A DNA stretch of 33,089 nt from positions 1 through 33,089 of the forward strand of contig JAKECL010000001.1 of NCBI GenBank assembly GCA_030460725.1, read 5' to 3'. The stretch comes from Propionibacterium sp. GTDB lineage: Bacteria; Actinomycetota; Actinomycetes; Actinomycetales; Actinomycetaceae. The notes under the pieces were generated by a model. It was not told the origin of the DNA, did no database searches, and saw nothing but the letters and a program-made list of their open reading frames with translations. Shown in pieces: positions 16,061 to 24,737 of the stretch; the first letter of the stretch is position 1; each line of letters starts with the position of its first letter. Position numbers and translations under genes: made by a program.

Positions 16061-17187
16061 CCGGTCCAGGACCGGGCAGGAGAGGTGGGAGCACCGGTCC
16101 CGACGTCGTCTACCACGTGCCCTACCCACTGGACCCGAGCGCGACCTCGGCCTCTGGCATCCGTCCCGTGCGCATGAGGGATGCCTTCATCGACATCGGG
16201 TGCCGGGTCTGGGAGGTGTCGGGGGATGCGGCGGATCGGCGCCGCAGCATGCGTGCCGTGCGTGACCACCTGCGTCGCGGGGGCAGAATCGGACTCGCCT
16301 ACTCGGAGTCCGCGACCCTGCCGACCCTCCTGACCGGCCCGCGCCACCTGCCCACCCACCCGTTCCTGGACCTGGGGTTCCTGCACTGGCTGGGCAGTCA
16401 CGGCGTACCCGTGGGGCTCTTCTACCGGGACGTCTACTGGCGCTTCCCCGAGTACCGGGAACGCGTGGGCGCCCTCGTGTCGTCAGGGACCGTCCCGCTC
16501 TACCGGCTGGACCTGTGGGCCTACCGCCACAGCCTCACCCGCCTCTACCTGCCCTCCTGCCAGATGGCAGCCCATGTCCCGGGCATCCCCACGTCGCTGA
16601 CCCAGGCGCTACCTCCCGGCTGCGACATCGTCCCCAGGGAACACCGCCAGGATCCGGGAGCCCTCAGGCTCCTCTATGTGGGCGGCCTCAACGAGCACTA
16701 CCGTGTGCACCGCTGCGTGGAGGCAGTGGCACGCAGCGGCGCAACGACCATGGTGCTGTGCACCCGCCAGGACGGCTGGGAGGCCCTGCGCGGGGAGTAC
16801 CAGTCGAAGCTGGGTGGACACACCAGGGTGGTGCACCTGTCCGGGGCCGGGCTGGAACCGCTCTACTCGGAGGCCGACGTGGCGGTGCTCGCCGTCGAGC
16901 CTCAGCCCTATCGGGAGTTCGCCGTCCCCTTCAAGCTCTTCGAGTACATCGGCCACGGCATCCCCGTCATCGCCACCCGCGGCACGCTGGCTGGCGACAT
17001 GGTCCAGGAACATGGACTCGGGTGGAGCGTCCCGTACGAGGTCGACGCCCTCGCGGCTCTCATGGGCCATCTGCGCGACCATCCCGAGGAGGTTGCTGCA
17101 GCGGCGGCCCGGGTGGCCGCAGCCGCACCGCAGCACACCTGGGAGGCGCGGGCCCGCCAGGTCGTCCACGACCTGGCGGGCGGCTGA
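16057..17187 (+). CDS. GT4-like glycosyltransferase
   Basis: A 376-residue GT-B protein. The N-terminal half has VVYHVPYPLDPSATSASGIR, where the Gly-Ile-Arg segment near residue 35 sits in the usual nucleotide-side loop, and a membrane-facing basic/aromatic region (FYRDVYWRFPEYRER). The donor half has LRLLYVGGLNEHYR, LYSEADVAVLAVEPQPY and AVPFKLFEYIGHGIPVIATR, typical of capsule GT4 enzymes. It ends with an Ala-rich helix. It starts by a four-base overlap with the preceding GT and is the last of four tightly packed GT genes (12470-17187). Specificity is unknown. Confidence 0.83.
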   Translation: MTGPGPGRRGGSTGPDVVYHVPYPLDPSATSASGIRPVRMRDAFIDIGCRVWEVSGDAADRRRSMRAVRDHLRRGGRIGLAYSESATLPTLLTGPRHLPTHPFLDLGFLHWLGSHGVPVGLFYRDVYWRFPEYRERVGALVSSGTVPLYRLDLWAYRHSLTRLYLPSCQMAAHVPGIPTSLTQALPPGCDIVPREHRQDPGALRLLYVGGLNEHYRVHRCVEAVARSGATTMVLCTRQDGWEALRGEYQSKLGGHTRVVHLSGAGLEPLYSEADVAVLAVEPQPYREFAVPFKLFEYIGHGIPVIATRGTLAGDMVQEHGLGWSVPYEVDALAALMGHLRDHPEEVAAAAARVAAAAPQHTWEARARQVVHDLAGG

Positions 17188-17259
17188 GGGACGGCGGTGG
17201 GGGATACTGGGAGCCGCGCACCGGGGACCCGGTGGGGGAGAAGCGGGGAGAGACAGGGT

Positions 17260-18552
17260 ATGCGCATCGCCGTCGTGGCACTGGGGAAGATCGGGCTGCC
17301 ACTGGCCGTCCAGTACGCACGCAGCGGACATGAGGTGATCGGTGTCGACGTCAACGCCACCACGGTCGACCTGGTCAATGAGGCGAGAGAGCCCTTCCCC
17401 GGGGAGGCCCACCTCCAGGAGTACCTGGAGGAACTGGTGCCCACCGGGAGGCTGCGGGCGACCACCGACTACGCGGAGGCGATTCCTGGGGCCGACGCGG
17501 TCGTGCTGGTGGTCCCCCTGTTCGTCGACACCGAGTCCCGTCCGGACTTCGGGTGGATGGACGCGGCGACCCGGTCGTTGGCCGAGCACCTCACGGCCGA
17601 GACCCTGGTCTCCTACGAGACGACCCTGCCCGTGGGCACCACGCGCGGGCGCTGGAAACCGATGATTGAGCAGATCTCGGGCCTGCGCGAAGGCACGGAC
17701 TTCCACCTCGTGTTCTCCCCCGAGCGAGTCCTGACGGGGCGCGTCTTCCAGGACCTGCGGCGCTACCCGAAGCTCGTCGGAGGACTGGATGGCGCAGGGA
17801 CGAGGGCGGGCATCGCGTTCTACGAGGAGGTGCTGGACTTCGACGAACGTCCGGACCTGGACCGTCCCAACGGCGTGTGGGACATGGGCTCCGCCGAGGC
17901 CGCCGAGATGGCCAAGTTGGCCGAGACCACCTACCGAGATGTCAACATCGGGTTGGCGAACCAGTTCGCCGTGTATGCGGACAAGGCCGGCATCGACGTG
18001 GAGCGCGTGATCCGGGCGTGCAATTCCCAGCCCTACAGCCACATCCACCAGCCGGGCATTGCGGTGGGCGGACACTGCATTCCTGTCTACCCCAGGCTGT
18101 ACCTGTCCACCGATCCGGATGCCACGATCGTGAGGACGGCTCGTGCGTTCAACGCGGATATGCCGGCGTACGTGGTGTCGCGGATGGTCGAGGTCCTGGG
18201 GGACCTGTCCGGATCACGGGTCGTCGTGCTGGGTGCGGCCTACCGGGGGGGCGTCAAGGAGACGGCGTTCTCCGGGGTGTTCGCCACGGTGGACGCCTTG
18301 CATGCCAGGGGTGCAGAGGTGCTGGTGCACGATCCGATGTTCTCTGACGCCGAGCTGGGCGCATTCGGTTGGGAGCCCTACCACCTGGGCGAGCCCGTGG
18401 ATGCGGCGATCATCCAGGCTGACCACGCGGAGTACCGGGAGCTCGTGCCCGGGGATCTGCCGGGTGTGAGGTTGCTCTTCGACGGGCGGCGTGTGACCGA
18501 CCCGGCGCTGTGGGCGGGGACGCCCCGGATGGTGGTCGGCGCGCCCGCGTGA
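17260..18552 (+). CDS. wbpA: WbpA-like UDP-N-acetylglucosamine 6-dehydrogenase (nucleotide-sugar dehydrogenase)
   Basis: A 430-residue UDP-sugar dehydrogenase. Domains: NAD-binding Rossmann (1-190), linker helix, and C-terminal UDP-binding domain (about 295-425). Visible motifs are ETTLPVGTT (120-128), FSPERVLTGRVFQDL (152-166), EMAKLAETTYRDVNI (216-230, with Lys219 and Asn229) and the catalytic Cys273 in GGHCIPVYP. The nucleotide loop reads A-L-G-K-I-G, with Ala7 in place of the first Gly of GxGxxG. It would oxidise UDP-GlcNAc to UDP-GlcNAcA, the first step before WbpB/E/D/I; a UDP-glucose or UDP-ManNAc substrate is possible but less consistent with the context. ATG 17260 follows GGGGAG at nine bases. 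A 72-base gap separates it from the GT block. Confidence 0.87.
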   Translation: MRIAVVALGKIGLPLAVQYARSGHEVIGVDVNATTVDLVNEAREPFPGEAHLQEYLEELVPTGRLRATTDYAEAIPGADAVVLVVPLFVDTESRPDFGWMDAATRSLAEHLTAETLVSYETTLPVGTTRGRWKPMIEQISGLREGTDFHLVFSPERVLTGRVFQDLRRYPKLVGGLDGAGTRAGIAFYEEVLDFDERPDLDRPNGVWDMGSAEAAEMAKLAETTYRDVNIGLANQFAVYADKAGIDVERVIRACNSQPYSHIHQPGIAVGGHCIPVYPRLYLSTDPDATIVRTARAFNADMPAYVVSRMVEVLGDLSGSRVVVLGAAYRGGVKETAFSGVFATVDALHARGAEVLVHDPMFSDAELGAFGWEPYHLGEPVDAAIIQADHAEYRELVPGDLPGVRLLFDGRRVTDPALWAGTPRMVVGAPA

Positions 18553-18588
18553 GGCGGGACGCGAGCCAGGACTCCGCGGACGCTGACT

Positions 18589-18605
18589 GCCCGACGCTGG
18601 CGGGC
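18589..18605 (+). terminator. weak hairpin after wbpA
   Basis: GCCCG and CGGGC are separated by a seven-base loop, 37 bases after the wbpA stop. The stem is short and no T-run follows, so terminator function is doubtful. Confidence 0.22.
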
Positions 18606-18743
18606 GGACCGGGCACCCGCGTGAAGACCTCCGCCCCCCCGGCCACACTGGACATGACGGAGTCAGGGCTGCCGTCCTCAGTAGCGGAGTCCATACACCA
18701 CAGTGCGTTCAGTTGCCTGTCGTTGACCTGTGGGAAACCTGCT

Positions 18744-18749
18744 AGCCTA
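18744..18749 (+). promoter_or_regulatory. candidate -10 element (TAGCCT) for the lic operon
   Basis: TAGCCT lies in a locally AT-richer stretch. An imperfect -35 (GTCGTT) sits 18 bases upstream, overlapping a better-looking TTGACC that is only 14 bases away. The predicted leader to the ATG at 18880 is about 124 bases. Confidence 0.35.
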
Positions 18750-18879
18750 TGAGCCGCGGTGCGGCCCAACTGTCGACATCGTCAACCTCGGCACACCCGT
18801 GCCAGTGTCGTCACCCGTTGGGGGCTGGACAGTGCTGCTTGTCGGCGCCTTGCTCCTCCGGACGGAAAGTCAGGTCGTC

Positions 18880-20703
18880 ATGGTCCTCACTCCTGTGCAG
18901 TTGGATGTCCTCTCGGGGATGATCCCACCCATGAGCGGTGCCTTCCCTGCGGAGGAGCCGGGCGGAGGCTCCGCACACAGTTGTGATGTCGCCCCCTCGG
19001 TCCTCGCCGCGTTGGAGGATGAAGGCCTGGTCGAGCACGGCGTTGTCACCCGCCGGGGGCTCGATGCACTGGAGCCGTACCGGGTCGACAATGCCGTGAT
19101 CCTCGCTGCCGGTATGTCCACGCGCTTCGTCCCTCTGTCCTACGAGACCCCGAAGGGACTGCTCGAGGTCTGTGGGGAGATCCTGGTGGAGCGACAGATC
19201 AGGCAGCTCCGGTCTGCCGGCGTCGATGACATCACCGTCGTCGTCGGATACATGGCCGACCGGTTCAGGTATCTCGCGGAGCGGTTCGATGTCCGGATCG
19301 TCGAGAACCCGGACTACAGGACACGCAACAACAACTCCTCCCTGTGGTGCGTGCGGGAGACGCTCGGGAACACCTACGTGTGCTCCTCCGACAACTACTT
19401 CGCAGGGAATCCGTTCCGGAGGTTCGTGGCGGGTGCCTACTACGCCTCCGAGTACGTGGCGGGACGCACCGAGGAATGGTGTCTGGACCTCTCCCCGGAC
19501 GACAGTATCGAGGGGGTCACAGTAGGAGGCGGCGATGCCTGGGTGATGCTCGGGCACGTGTTCTTCGACAGGACGTTCTCCGAGACCTTCGTCCGTATCC
19601 TGGAGCAGGAGTACGAGGAGCCCTCGACCGCCGGGAAGTTGTGGGAGCAGATCTATGCGGAGCATCTCCCAGAACTGCACATGCGCGCAAAGAAGTATGA
19701 GCCAGGGTTCATCCATGAGTTCGATTCGCTGGATGACCTCGAGCTCTTTGACCCTGAGTTCATCAATCACGTCGACTCGCCGATCCTGGACCACATCGAG
19801 TCCGTCCTGGGGTGTCGGCGCACGGACATCCATGACTGCTGGCCCCTGTCAGAAGGTCTGACCAACCTGTCCTTCCACTTCTGCGCAGCCGGGGAGGAGT
19901 ATGTCTACCGCCACCCGGGTGTCGGTACGGAGAGCATGATCGACCGCGCCAGTGAGACCGCAGCCCTCGTCCTGGCCAGAAGGCTGGGCCTGGACGACAC
20001 GTTCATCCATGAGGACCCGGCGGAGGGGTGGAAGCTCTCGCGCTACATTCCACGAGCGCGCAGTCTTGATCCCGAGAACCCGATCGAGCTGCGTCGGGCG
20101 ATGGAGCTGTGCAGGAAGTTGCATGACAGCGGCGCAGTCCTGGAACGCAGCTTCGACTTCTTCGAGGAGTCCCTGAGGTACGAGGAACTCCTGACGCAGC
20201 ACAACTCGGAAGAGGTGCCGGGGTTCCGGACCCTGCGTGCCAAGATCGATCGCATCAAGGCCCACACGGTGGCCGATGCGTTCCCGGTGTGCCTCAACCA
20301 CAACGACTTCTTCCCCCTGAACATCCTGGTCGACGAGGACCAGGAGCTCACGCTCATCGACTGGGAGTACGCCGGGATGTCCGATGTGACGAATGATCTT
20401 GCGACCTTCACGGTGTGCGCACAGCTCCGCGATGAGACCGCGGAGCAGGCGTTGCGTCATTACCACGGGAGAGCTCCGACATTCGAGGAGAGACGGCACT
20501 TCTGGGCCTATGTGGCTCTCGCGGGTTGGTGTTGGTACGTCTGGGCCCTGGCGAAGGAGGCACAGGGTGACGACGTCGGAGACTGGCTTGAGGTGTACAG
20601 AGCGTTCGCAGAGGACAACGTCGACCGAGTCCTGGGCTGGTACGAGCAGTCTGCGACGCGTCCTGCCGGCATCTTCGCTGTGCGCGTGCTCGAAGGAGTG
20701 TGA
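18880..20703 (+). CDS. LicC-LicA fusion: phosphocholine cytidylyltransferase + choline kinase
   Basis: A 607-residue bifunctional protein. Residues ~1-68 resemble the ends of a winged-helix N-domain (LTPVQLDVL; LEDEGLVEHGVVTRRGLDALEPYRV), but the middle is Gly/Pro-rich. Residues 70-300 are a nucleotidyltransferase domain: ILAAGMSTRF...PKGLL (74-95), TVVVGYMADRF, NPDYRTRNNNSSL and CSSDNYF (LicC-like, CTP + phosphocholine to CDP-choline). Residues 310-600 are a choline kinase: EGLTNLSFHF (325-334), YRHPGVGTE, KLHDSG, the Brenner motif HNDFFPLN (474-481) and IDWEYAG with metal-binding Asp494. Together they would turn choline into CDP-choline for LicD. ATG 18880 is chosen because similarity begins there. 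licB follows immediately. No tetranucleotide repeats of the Haemophilus lic1A type are present. Confidence 0.92.
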   Translation: MVLTPVQLDVLSGMIPPMSGAFPAEEPGGGSAHSCDVAPSVLAALEDEGLVEHGVVTRRGLDALEPYRVDNAVILAAGMSTRFVPLSYETPKGLLEVCGEILVERQIRQLRSAGVDDITVVVGYMADRFRYLAERFDVRIVENPDYRTRNNNSSLWCVRETLGNTYVCSSDNYFAGNPFRRFVAGAYYASEYVAGRTEEWCLDLSPDDSIEGVTVGGGDAWVMLGHVFFDRTFSETFVRILEQEYEEPSTAGKLWEQIYAEHLPELHMRAKKYEPGFIHEFDSLDDLELFDPEFINHVDSPILDHIESVLGCRRTDIHDCWPLSEGLTNLSFHFCAAGEEYVYRHPGVGTESMIDRASETAALVLARRLGLDDTFIHEDPAEGWKLSRYIPRARSLDPENPIELRRAMELCRKLHDSGAVLERSFDFFEESLRYEELLTQHNSEEVPGFRTLRAKIDRIKAHTVADAFPVCLNHNDFFPLNILVDEDQELTLIDWEYAGMSDVTNDLATFTVCAQLRDETAEQALRHYHGRAPTFEERRHFWAYVALAGWCWYVWALAKEAQGDDVGDWLEVYRAFAEDNVDRVLGWYEQSATRPAGIFAVRVLEGV

Positions 20704-20708
20704 GGATC

Positions 20709-21683
20709 ATGAGGTTCGGAGTCCTGAGCGGCCTCCTGTGGGGCCTGGACACCGTGGTGCTCGGCGTTGCGCTCGCCATGGGGCTGTTCAAGGACGCGCC
20801 CGAGGCCGCACTGGTCGGAGCGTTCCTGCATGACGCTGCGTGCATGCTCATTCTGCTGGTCTACATGGGCGTGCGAGGCCGCCTCAAGGACACGATCAAG
20901 GCCCTGGGTACGCGCAGCGGAAAGGTGGTGATGGTCGGTGCCCTCCTGGGCGGCCCCATCGGAATGACGGCGTACCTCGTCGCCATCGACAACATCGGCC
21001 CCGGATACACCGCGATCCTGTCCTCGTTCTACCCGGCTGTGGGAACGGTGTTGGCCGTCGTGTTCCTCAAGGAACGGATGCGTCCTCGCCAGGTCGTGGC
21101 GCTTCTGGTTGCCCTCGCCGCCATCATGGTGATGGGCTGGTCCTCTGTGGGGACGCCGACCAGCGGAAATGCGCTCCTCGGCATCATCGCAGCCGTGGTC
21201 TGCATGTTCGGCTGGGGCTCCGAAGCGGTCCTCCTGGCATGGGGCATGCGCGATGCCGCGGTGGACAACGAGACGGCACTCCAGATTCGCGAGACGACCT
21301 CAGCGCTCGTCTACGGCATCCTCATCGTGCCCGTCGTCGGAGCGCTGGGCTTCACGATGGACGTCACGTTCACCGGTGCGACGGGAGTGGTCGTCCTGGC
21401 AGCCCTCGCAGGCACGCTCTCCTACCTCTTCTACTACAAGGCGATCGACCTGATCGGGGCCGCGAGGGGTATGGCAGTGAACATCTCCTACTCCGCGTGG
21501 GCAGTGCTCTTCGGCCTCCTCCTCCTCGGAACGGTCCCGGGGGTGCTCCAGGTCGTGTGCTGCGTCATCATCATCTGTGGCACGGTGTTGTCCGCCTCGG
21601 CGGACTGGCGCGAACTGGCCTTCCGGTCGAGCTCGGCCACCGCGACGCCGGTGTCGGCGGAGGAGCGCTCCGCGGCGCGCTGA
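20709..21683 (+). CDS. licB: LicB-like choline permease (EamA/DMT superfamily)
   Basis: A 324-residue, ten-segment membrane protein with two EamA repeats. Features shared with LicB-type transporters are FGVLSGLLWGLDTVVLG at the N-terminus, GAFLHDAACML, LLGGPIGMTAYLVAI, YTAILSSFYPAVGTVLAVVFLKE at the end of the first repeat, and FYYKAIDLIGAARGMAVNISYSAW in the second. It would import choline for the adjacent kinase/cytidylyltransferase. AAGGAG lies ten bases before the ATG at 20709; a GTG at 20700, overlapping the licCA stop, is an alternative start. The short Ala/Ser/Thr C-tail is cytoplasmic-looking. DMT transporters vary in substrate; the lic neighbours make choline by far the best guess. 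Confidence 0.88.
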   Translation: MRFGVLSGLLWGLDTVVLGVALAMGLFKDAPEAALVGAFLHDAACMLILLVYMGVRGRLKDTIKALGTRSGKVVMVGALLGGPIGMTAYLVAIDNIGPGYTAILSSFYPAVGTVLAVVFLKERMRPRQVVALLVALAAIMVMGWSSVGTPTSGNALLGIIAAVVCMFGWGSEAVLLAWGMRDAAVDNETALQIRETTSALVYGILIVPVVGALGFTMDVTFTGATGVVVLAALAGTLSYLFYYKAIDLIGAARGMAVNISYSAWAVLFGLLLLGTVPGVLQVVCCVIIICGTVLSASADWRELAFRSSSATATPVSAEERSAAR

Positions 21684-21768
21684 GCTCTGCCGGTGCCCTC
21701 CGACACCGAAGAGCGGTCCGGTGCAGACGAAGACGTCCACTCAGGCGAGAAGACAGGAGTGTCAGGCA

Positions 21769-22659
21769 GTGGCCTACAAGGAGTACGAGGATCCCCGGGA
21801 GCTGCGCAGCGTGCAGCTGGCAGTCACGGAGATCCTCGAGGAGTTCTGCAGGGTGTGTGAGGGACTCGGGGTCCGCTATGTCGTGTACGGGGGAACGGCG
21901 ATCGGAGCCGTCAGGCACCGGGGGTTCATTCCCTGGGACGATGACATCGACGTCTGCATGCCCCGGGAAGACTATGAGCGTTTTCTGTCCGCTGCACCTG
22001 CGGTGCTGAGGGACCGCTTCGAGATCGCGAATGCCCGGACGGAGGCAGACTTCCCGAGCACGTACTCGCAGTTGACGCTCAAGGGCACCCGTTTCGTGCC
22101 CGAGTACTACAAGGACGCCGACTACCAGCCACGGCTCAACATCGACATGTTCCCCCTGGACAACGCTGCCGACGACCCGAGGATCCTGCGTTCGCAACTG
22201 CGTCGGACGTGGCTGTGGGGTCGCCTGAAGTTCCTCAGGGCGACACCCGCACCCTACCTGGAGGTGGAGGGGTGGAAGCGCCGGATGATCCTGGCGGTGT
22301 GTTCACTCGCGCACGGCACGCTCAAGATGGTGCGCATACGTCCAGTGACACTCCAATGGCACTGGGAGAAGGCCGCCCGTGAGTGTGAGCACACGCGGAC
22401 CCGCCTGTTGGCTGACTTCTCCGACCGGAGCCCGATGGACTGGGCGGTCTCGCTGGACGACCTCTTCCCGGCGGTGGACGCCCAGTTCGAGGACCTCACG
22501 GTGAAGCTGCCGCGCAACTACGACGAGATTCTCACCCGAGGCTATGGGAACTACATGGAGTTGCCCCCAGTGGAGAAGAGGAAGAACCACTACCCCCACG
22601 TCGTCGACCTCGGTGGCTCGGACCGGAGCGGACACGGGTCCCAGAGGGAAGGGCTGTAG
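21769..22659 (+). CDS. licD: LicD-family phosphocholine transferase
   Basis: A 296-residue LicD/fukutin-family nucleotidyltransferase-fold enzyme. The defining block runs from YVVYGGTAIGAVRH (37-50) to GFIPWDDDIDVCMPREDYERF (52-72, with the metal-binding DDDID at 57-61). NIDMFPLDN and an LPRNYDEILTRGYGNYMELPP C-terminal block are also usual for the family. LicD moves phosphocholine from CDP-choline to a sugar hydroxyl of a surface glycan or teichoic acid. GTG 21769 is chosen: AGGAG lies nine bases upstream and similarity begins there, leaving an 85-base gap after licB. The acceptor is unknown; the galactan genes immediately downstream make their product the leading candidate. Confidence 0.92.
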   Translation: MAYKEYEDPRELRSVQLAVTEILEEFCRVCEGLGVRYVVYGGTAIGAVRHRGFIPWDDDIDVCMPREDYERFLSAAPAVLRDRFEIANARTEADFPSTYSQLTLKGTRFVPEYYKDADYQPRLNIDMFPLDNAADDPRILRSQLRRTWLWGRLKFLRATPAPYLEVEGWKRRMILAVCSLAHGTLKMVRIRPVTLQWHWEKAARECEHTRTRLLADFSDRSPMDWAVSLDDLFPAVDAQFEDLTVKLPRNYDEILTRGYGNYMELPPVEKRKNHYPHVVDLGGSDRSGHGSQREGL

Positions 22660-22662
22660 CAT
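22657..22662 (+). promoter_or_regulatory. possible -10 element (TAGCAT) before glfT2
   Basis: TAGCAT overlaps the licD stop codon, 65 bases before the glfT2 ATG. It fits the hexamer pattern used elsewhere in the window, but there is no -35 and continued transcription from the lic promoter is equally likely. Confidence 0.22.
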
Positions 22663-22727
22663 CGGGGGACAAGTGCGGGCGAAGCCGCCCTGGAAATTCC
22701 ACGACGACGGACACGGGAGACGCAGGA

Positions 22728-24737
22728 ATGAGTGACGCGCAGGTTTCGGCCATCGACCACCAGGTGCGGTCCTCGGAATGGGAGACTGTCCAGCGTGTCG
22801 TCTTCCCGGACGGACGCGACTCGTCCCTGTGGCCGCTCTACGTCGACTGGGGCAATGCCCCTTCCAGTGCAGCCTTGTCGGCGCTGACGACTGGTCGCAA
22901 CGAGGTTCCCCTCCAGGCCGCGCCGCGGGAGATCCACCAACCTCCGCGGGCCTTCTCCCGCCGTTCCCTCACGGTCCCTGCGGGGGAACGCCTCTCCCTG
23001 GCCAGCTACTTCAACGCCTTCCCCGCTGCCTACTGGCAACACTGGACCGACGTTCGCACCGTGCGCCTCGACATCGAGACCAAGGGGGTGGGCACGGTCG
23101 CCCTCATGCGCTCCAGCGCGAGGGGGACGTTCACCACCATCGAATCGGAGACCGGGGATGGGACGTTCGCCTTCGACGTCCCTCTGGACCGTTTCGGGGA
23201 CGGCGGTTGGCTCTGGGCGGAGATCGATGCCACGGTGGGCGAGGTTGAACTCGTCTCCGCCAGCTGGCGCGTGCCCCGTGTCGACCGGGATCGCAGGACG
23301 AAACTCACCGTGGGTATCACCACCTTCAACATGCCGGGGGAGTGCATCAAGCAGGCGAACCGCTTCCTGTCCGAACCTGAGGTGCTGGAGCGGGTGGCGG
23401 AGATCATCATCGCGGACCAGGGCACCAGGAATGTCGTCGACACCGCGGGGTACGAGCAGGTCCAGGAAGGCCTGGGATCCAGACTCAGGGTGATCCGGCA
23501 GCCCAACCTGGGTGGCTCTGGCGGGTTCTCACGAGGCATGTTCGAGATGCTGAGGAACCCGGAGTCCGACTACGTGCTGCTCCTTGATGACGACGCCGAG
23601 GTCGAGCCGGAAGGGGTGTTGCGCGCGATCAGCTTTGCGGACCGAGCCCTGCGTCCCACGATCGTCGGTGGGCACATGCTGAACCTGAATGAGCGGACGA
23701 TCCTGCACAGCATGGGGGAGAAGGTCAACCCCTACAAGTTCTGGTGGGAGTCGGTGGACGAGGAACTCTCGGAGATCGACCTCGCTCAGCGCACCATCCG
23801 AACCGATCCCTCCTTGAACCGACGCGTGGACGTCAACTACAACGGATGGTGGATGTGCCTGATCCCCAAGGTTGTGGTGGAGAAGATCGGCCTCTCGCTT
23901 CCCTTCTTCATCAAGTGGGATGACGCGGAGTACGGTCTGCGGGCGATGGAGCACGGGTTCCCCACCGTCTCCCTCCCGGGTGCCGCAGTCTGGCACGTGC
24001 CGTGGACGGAGAAGGACGACGGCCTGGACTGGCAGGCCTACTTCCACCAGCGCAACCGCTGGGTCGCGGCACTGCTGCACTCCCCCTACCCCCGGGGGGG
24101 AACCTTCCCGAAGACCTCGCTTGCCACCGACACGAAGCACCTGCTGTCGCTCCAGTACTATCCGGAGCGACTGCGGCTGATGGGGTTGGAGGATGTCCTG
24201 CAGGGACCTCGGCACCTGCACCCCTCCCTGTTGGAACGAGCTGCGAAGGGACGTGCCCTCGCGGCGGACTTCGATGATGCACAACTGATCAAGGACTCCG
24301 CCGACTTCCCCCAGGTCAAGCGTCGCAAGCCCTTGCGCCAAGGAAAGAGTCCGTCGAAGCCCGACAATGTGGTCAAGTTCGGCCTCAAAGCGTTCACCGG
24401 GGCCCTTCGACAGCTACGCGCGACAGACGATCTGTCCCAGGACCATCCCCAAGCGGTGGTGACGAACGCAGGCGCACGCTGGTGGCGGCTCTCCAACCTC
24501 GACTCGGCGTTGGTCAGCAATGCTGCAGGATCCGGTGCATGGTTCTATCACCGCAATCCACAGCTTTTCCGGAAGTACTCCACCCGAAGTGCTGCGCTCC
24601 ATGCGAAGCTCGTGGGGAACTGGGAACGGCTCGCTCACGAGTACCGAGACGCCCTCGTGGAAGTCACGTCACCGGAGGCTTGGGAGGCGGCGTTCCATTC
24701 TGGCCGTGACGCTTCGGACAGGACACTCAACCGATGA
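22728..24737 (+). CDS. glfT2: GlfT2-like galactofuranosyltransferase
   Basis: A 669-residue protein close in length and layout to mycobacterial GlfT2, the processive enzyme adding alternating beta-1,5/1,6 galactofuranose units to lipid-linked galactan. Residues ~15-185 form a beta-rich N-domain. A GT-A domain follows with TVGITTFNMPGECIKQ (194-209), NLGGSGGFSRGM (260-271), the metal-binding LLLDDDAEVEP (284-294), NYNGWWMCLIPK (370-381), the catalytic-base block WDDAEYGLR (397-405) and VWHVPW (421-426, metal-ligand His423). A helical C-domain completes it. ATG 22728 has GGGAG upstream. It overlaps the next gene by ATGA. UDP-Galf would come from the mutase at 28729. Confidence 0.93.
   Translation: MSDAQVSAIDHQVRSSEWETVQRVVFPDGRDSSLWPLYVDWGNAPSSAALSALTTGRNEVPLQAAPREIHQPPRAFSRRSLTVPAGERLSLASYFNAFPAAYWQHWTDVRTVRLDIETKGVGTVALMRSSARGTFTTIESETGDGTFAFDVPLDRFGDGGWLWAEIDATVGEVELVSASWRVPRVDRDRRTKLTVGITTFNMPGECIKQANRFLSEPEVLERVAEIIIADQGTRNVVDTAGYEQVQEGLGSRLRVIRQPNLGGSGGFSRGMFEMLRNPESDYVLLLDDDAEVEPEGVLRAISFADRALRPTIVGGHMLNLNERTILHSMGEKVNPYKFWWESVDEELSEIDLAQRTIRTDPSLNRRVDVNYNGWWMCLIPKVVVEKIGLSLPFFIKWDDAEYGLRAMEHGFPTVSLPGAAVWHVPWTEKDDGLDWQAYFHQRNRWVAALLHSPYPRGGTFPKTSLATDTKHLLSLQYYPERLRLMGLEDVLQGPRHLHPSLLERAAKGRALAADFDDAQLIKDSADFPQVKRRKPLRQGKSPSKPDNVVKFGLKAFTGALRQLRATDDLSQDHPQAVVTNAGARWWRLSNLDSALVSNAAGSGAWFYHRNPQLFRKYSTRSAALHAKLVGNWERLAHEYRDALVEVTSPEAWEAAFHSGRDASDRTLNR

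Larger units (their letters stand above)
18553..18879. other. 327-base gene-free gap between the two gene blocks
   Basis: No protein-like frame is convincing here. It holds a small hairpin after the wbpA stop (GCCCG/CGGGC, 18589-18605), a candidate promoter around TAGCCT at 18744-18749, and a leader of about 120 bases before the licCA start. A five-base hairpin with a GGT loop (18754-18766) lies at the predicted 5' end of that leader. An open frame in phase with licCA extends upstream to 18730, but residues before the ATG at 18880 do not resemble the family. Confidence 0.5.

Noticed and set aside
18880..19300. Haemophilus-style tetranucleotide repeats at the 5' end of the choline kinase gene
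   Set aside because: None is present; the region has no tandem repeat.
21691..21708. Small hairpin (CGGTG/CACCG) between licB and licD as a terminator
   Set aside because: A five-base stem with an eight-base loop and no T-run; the genes most likely form one operon.
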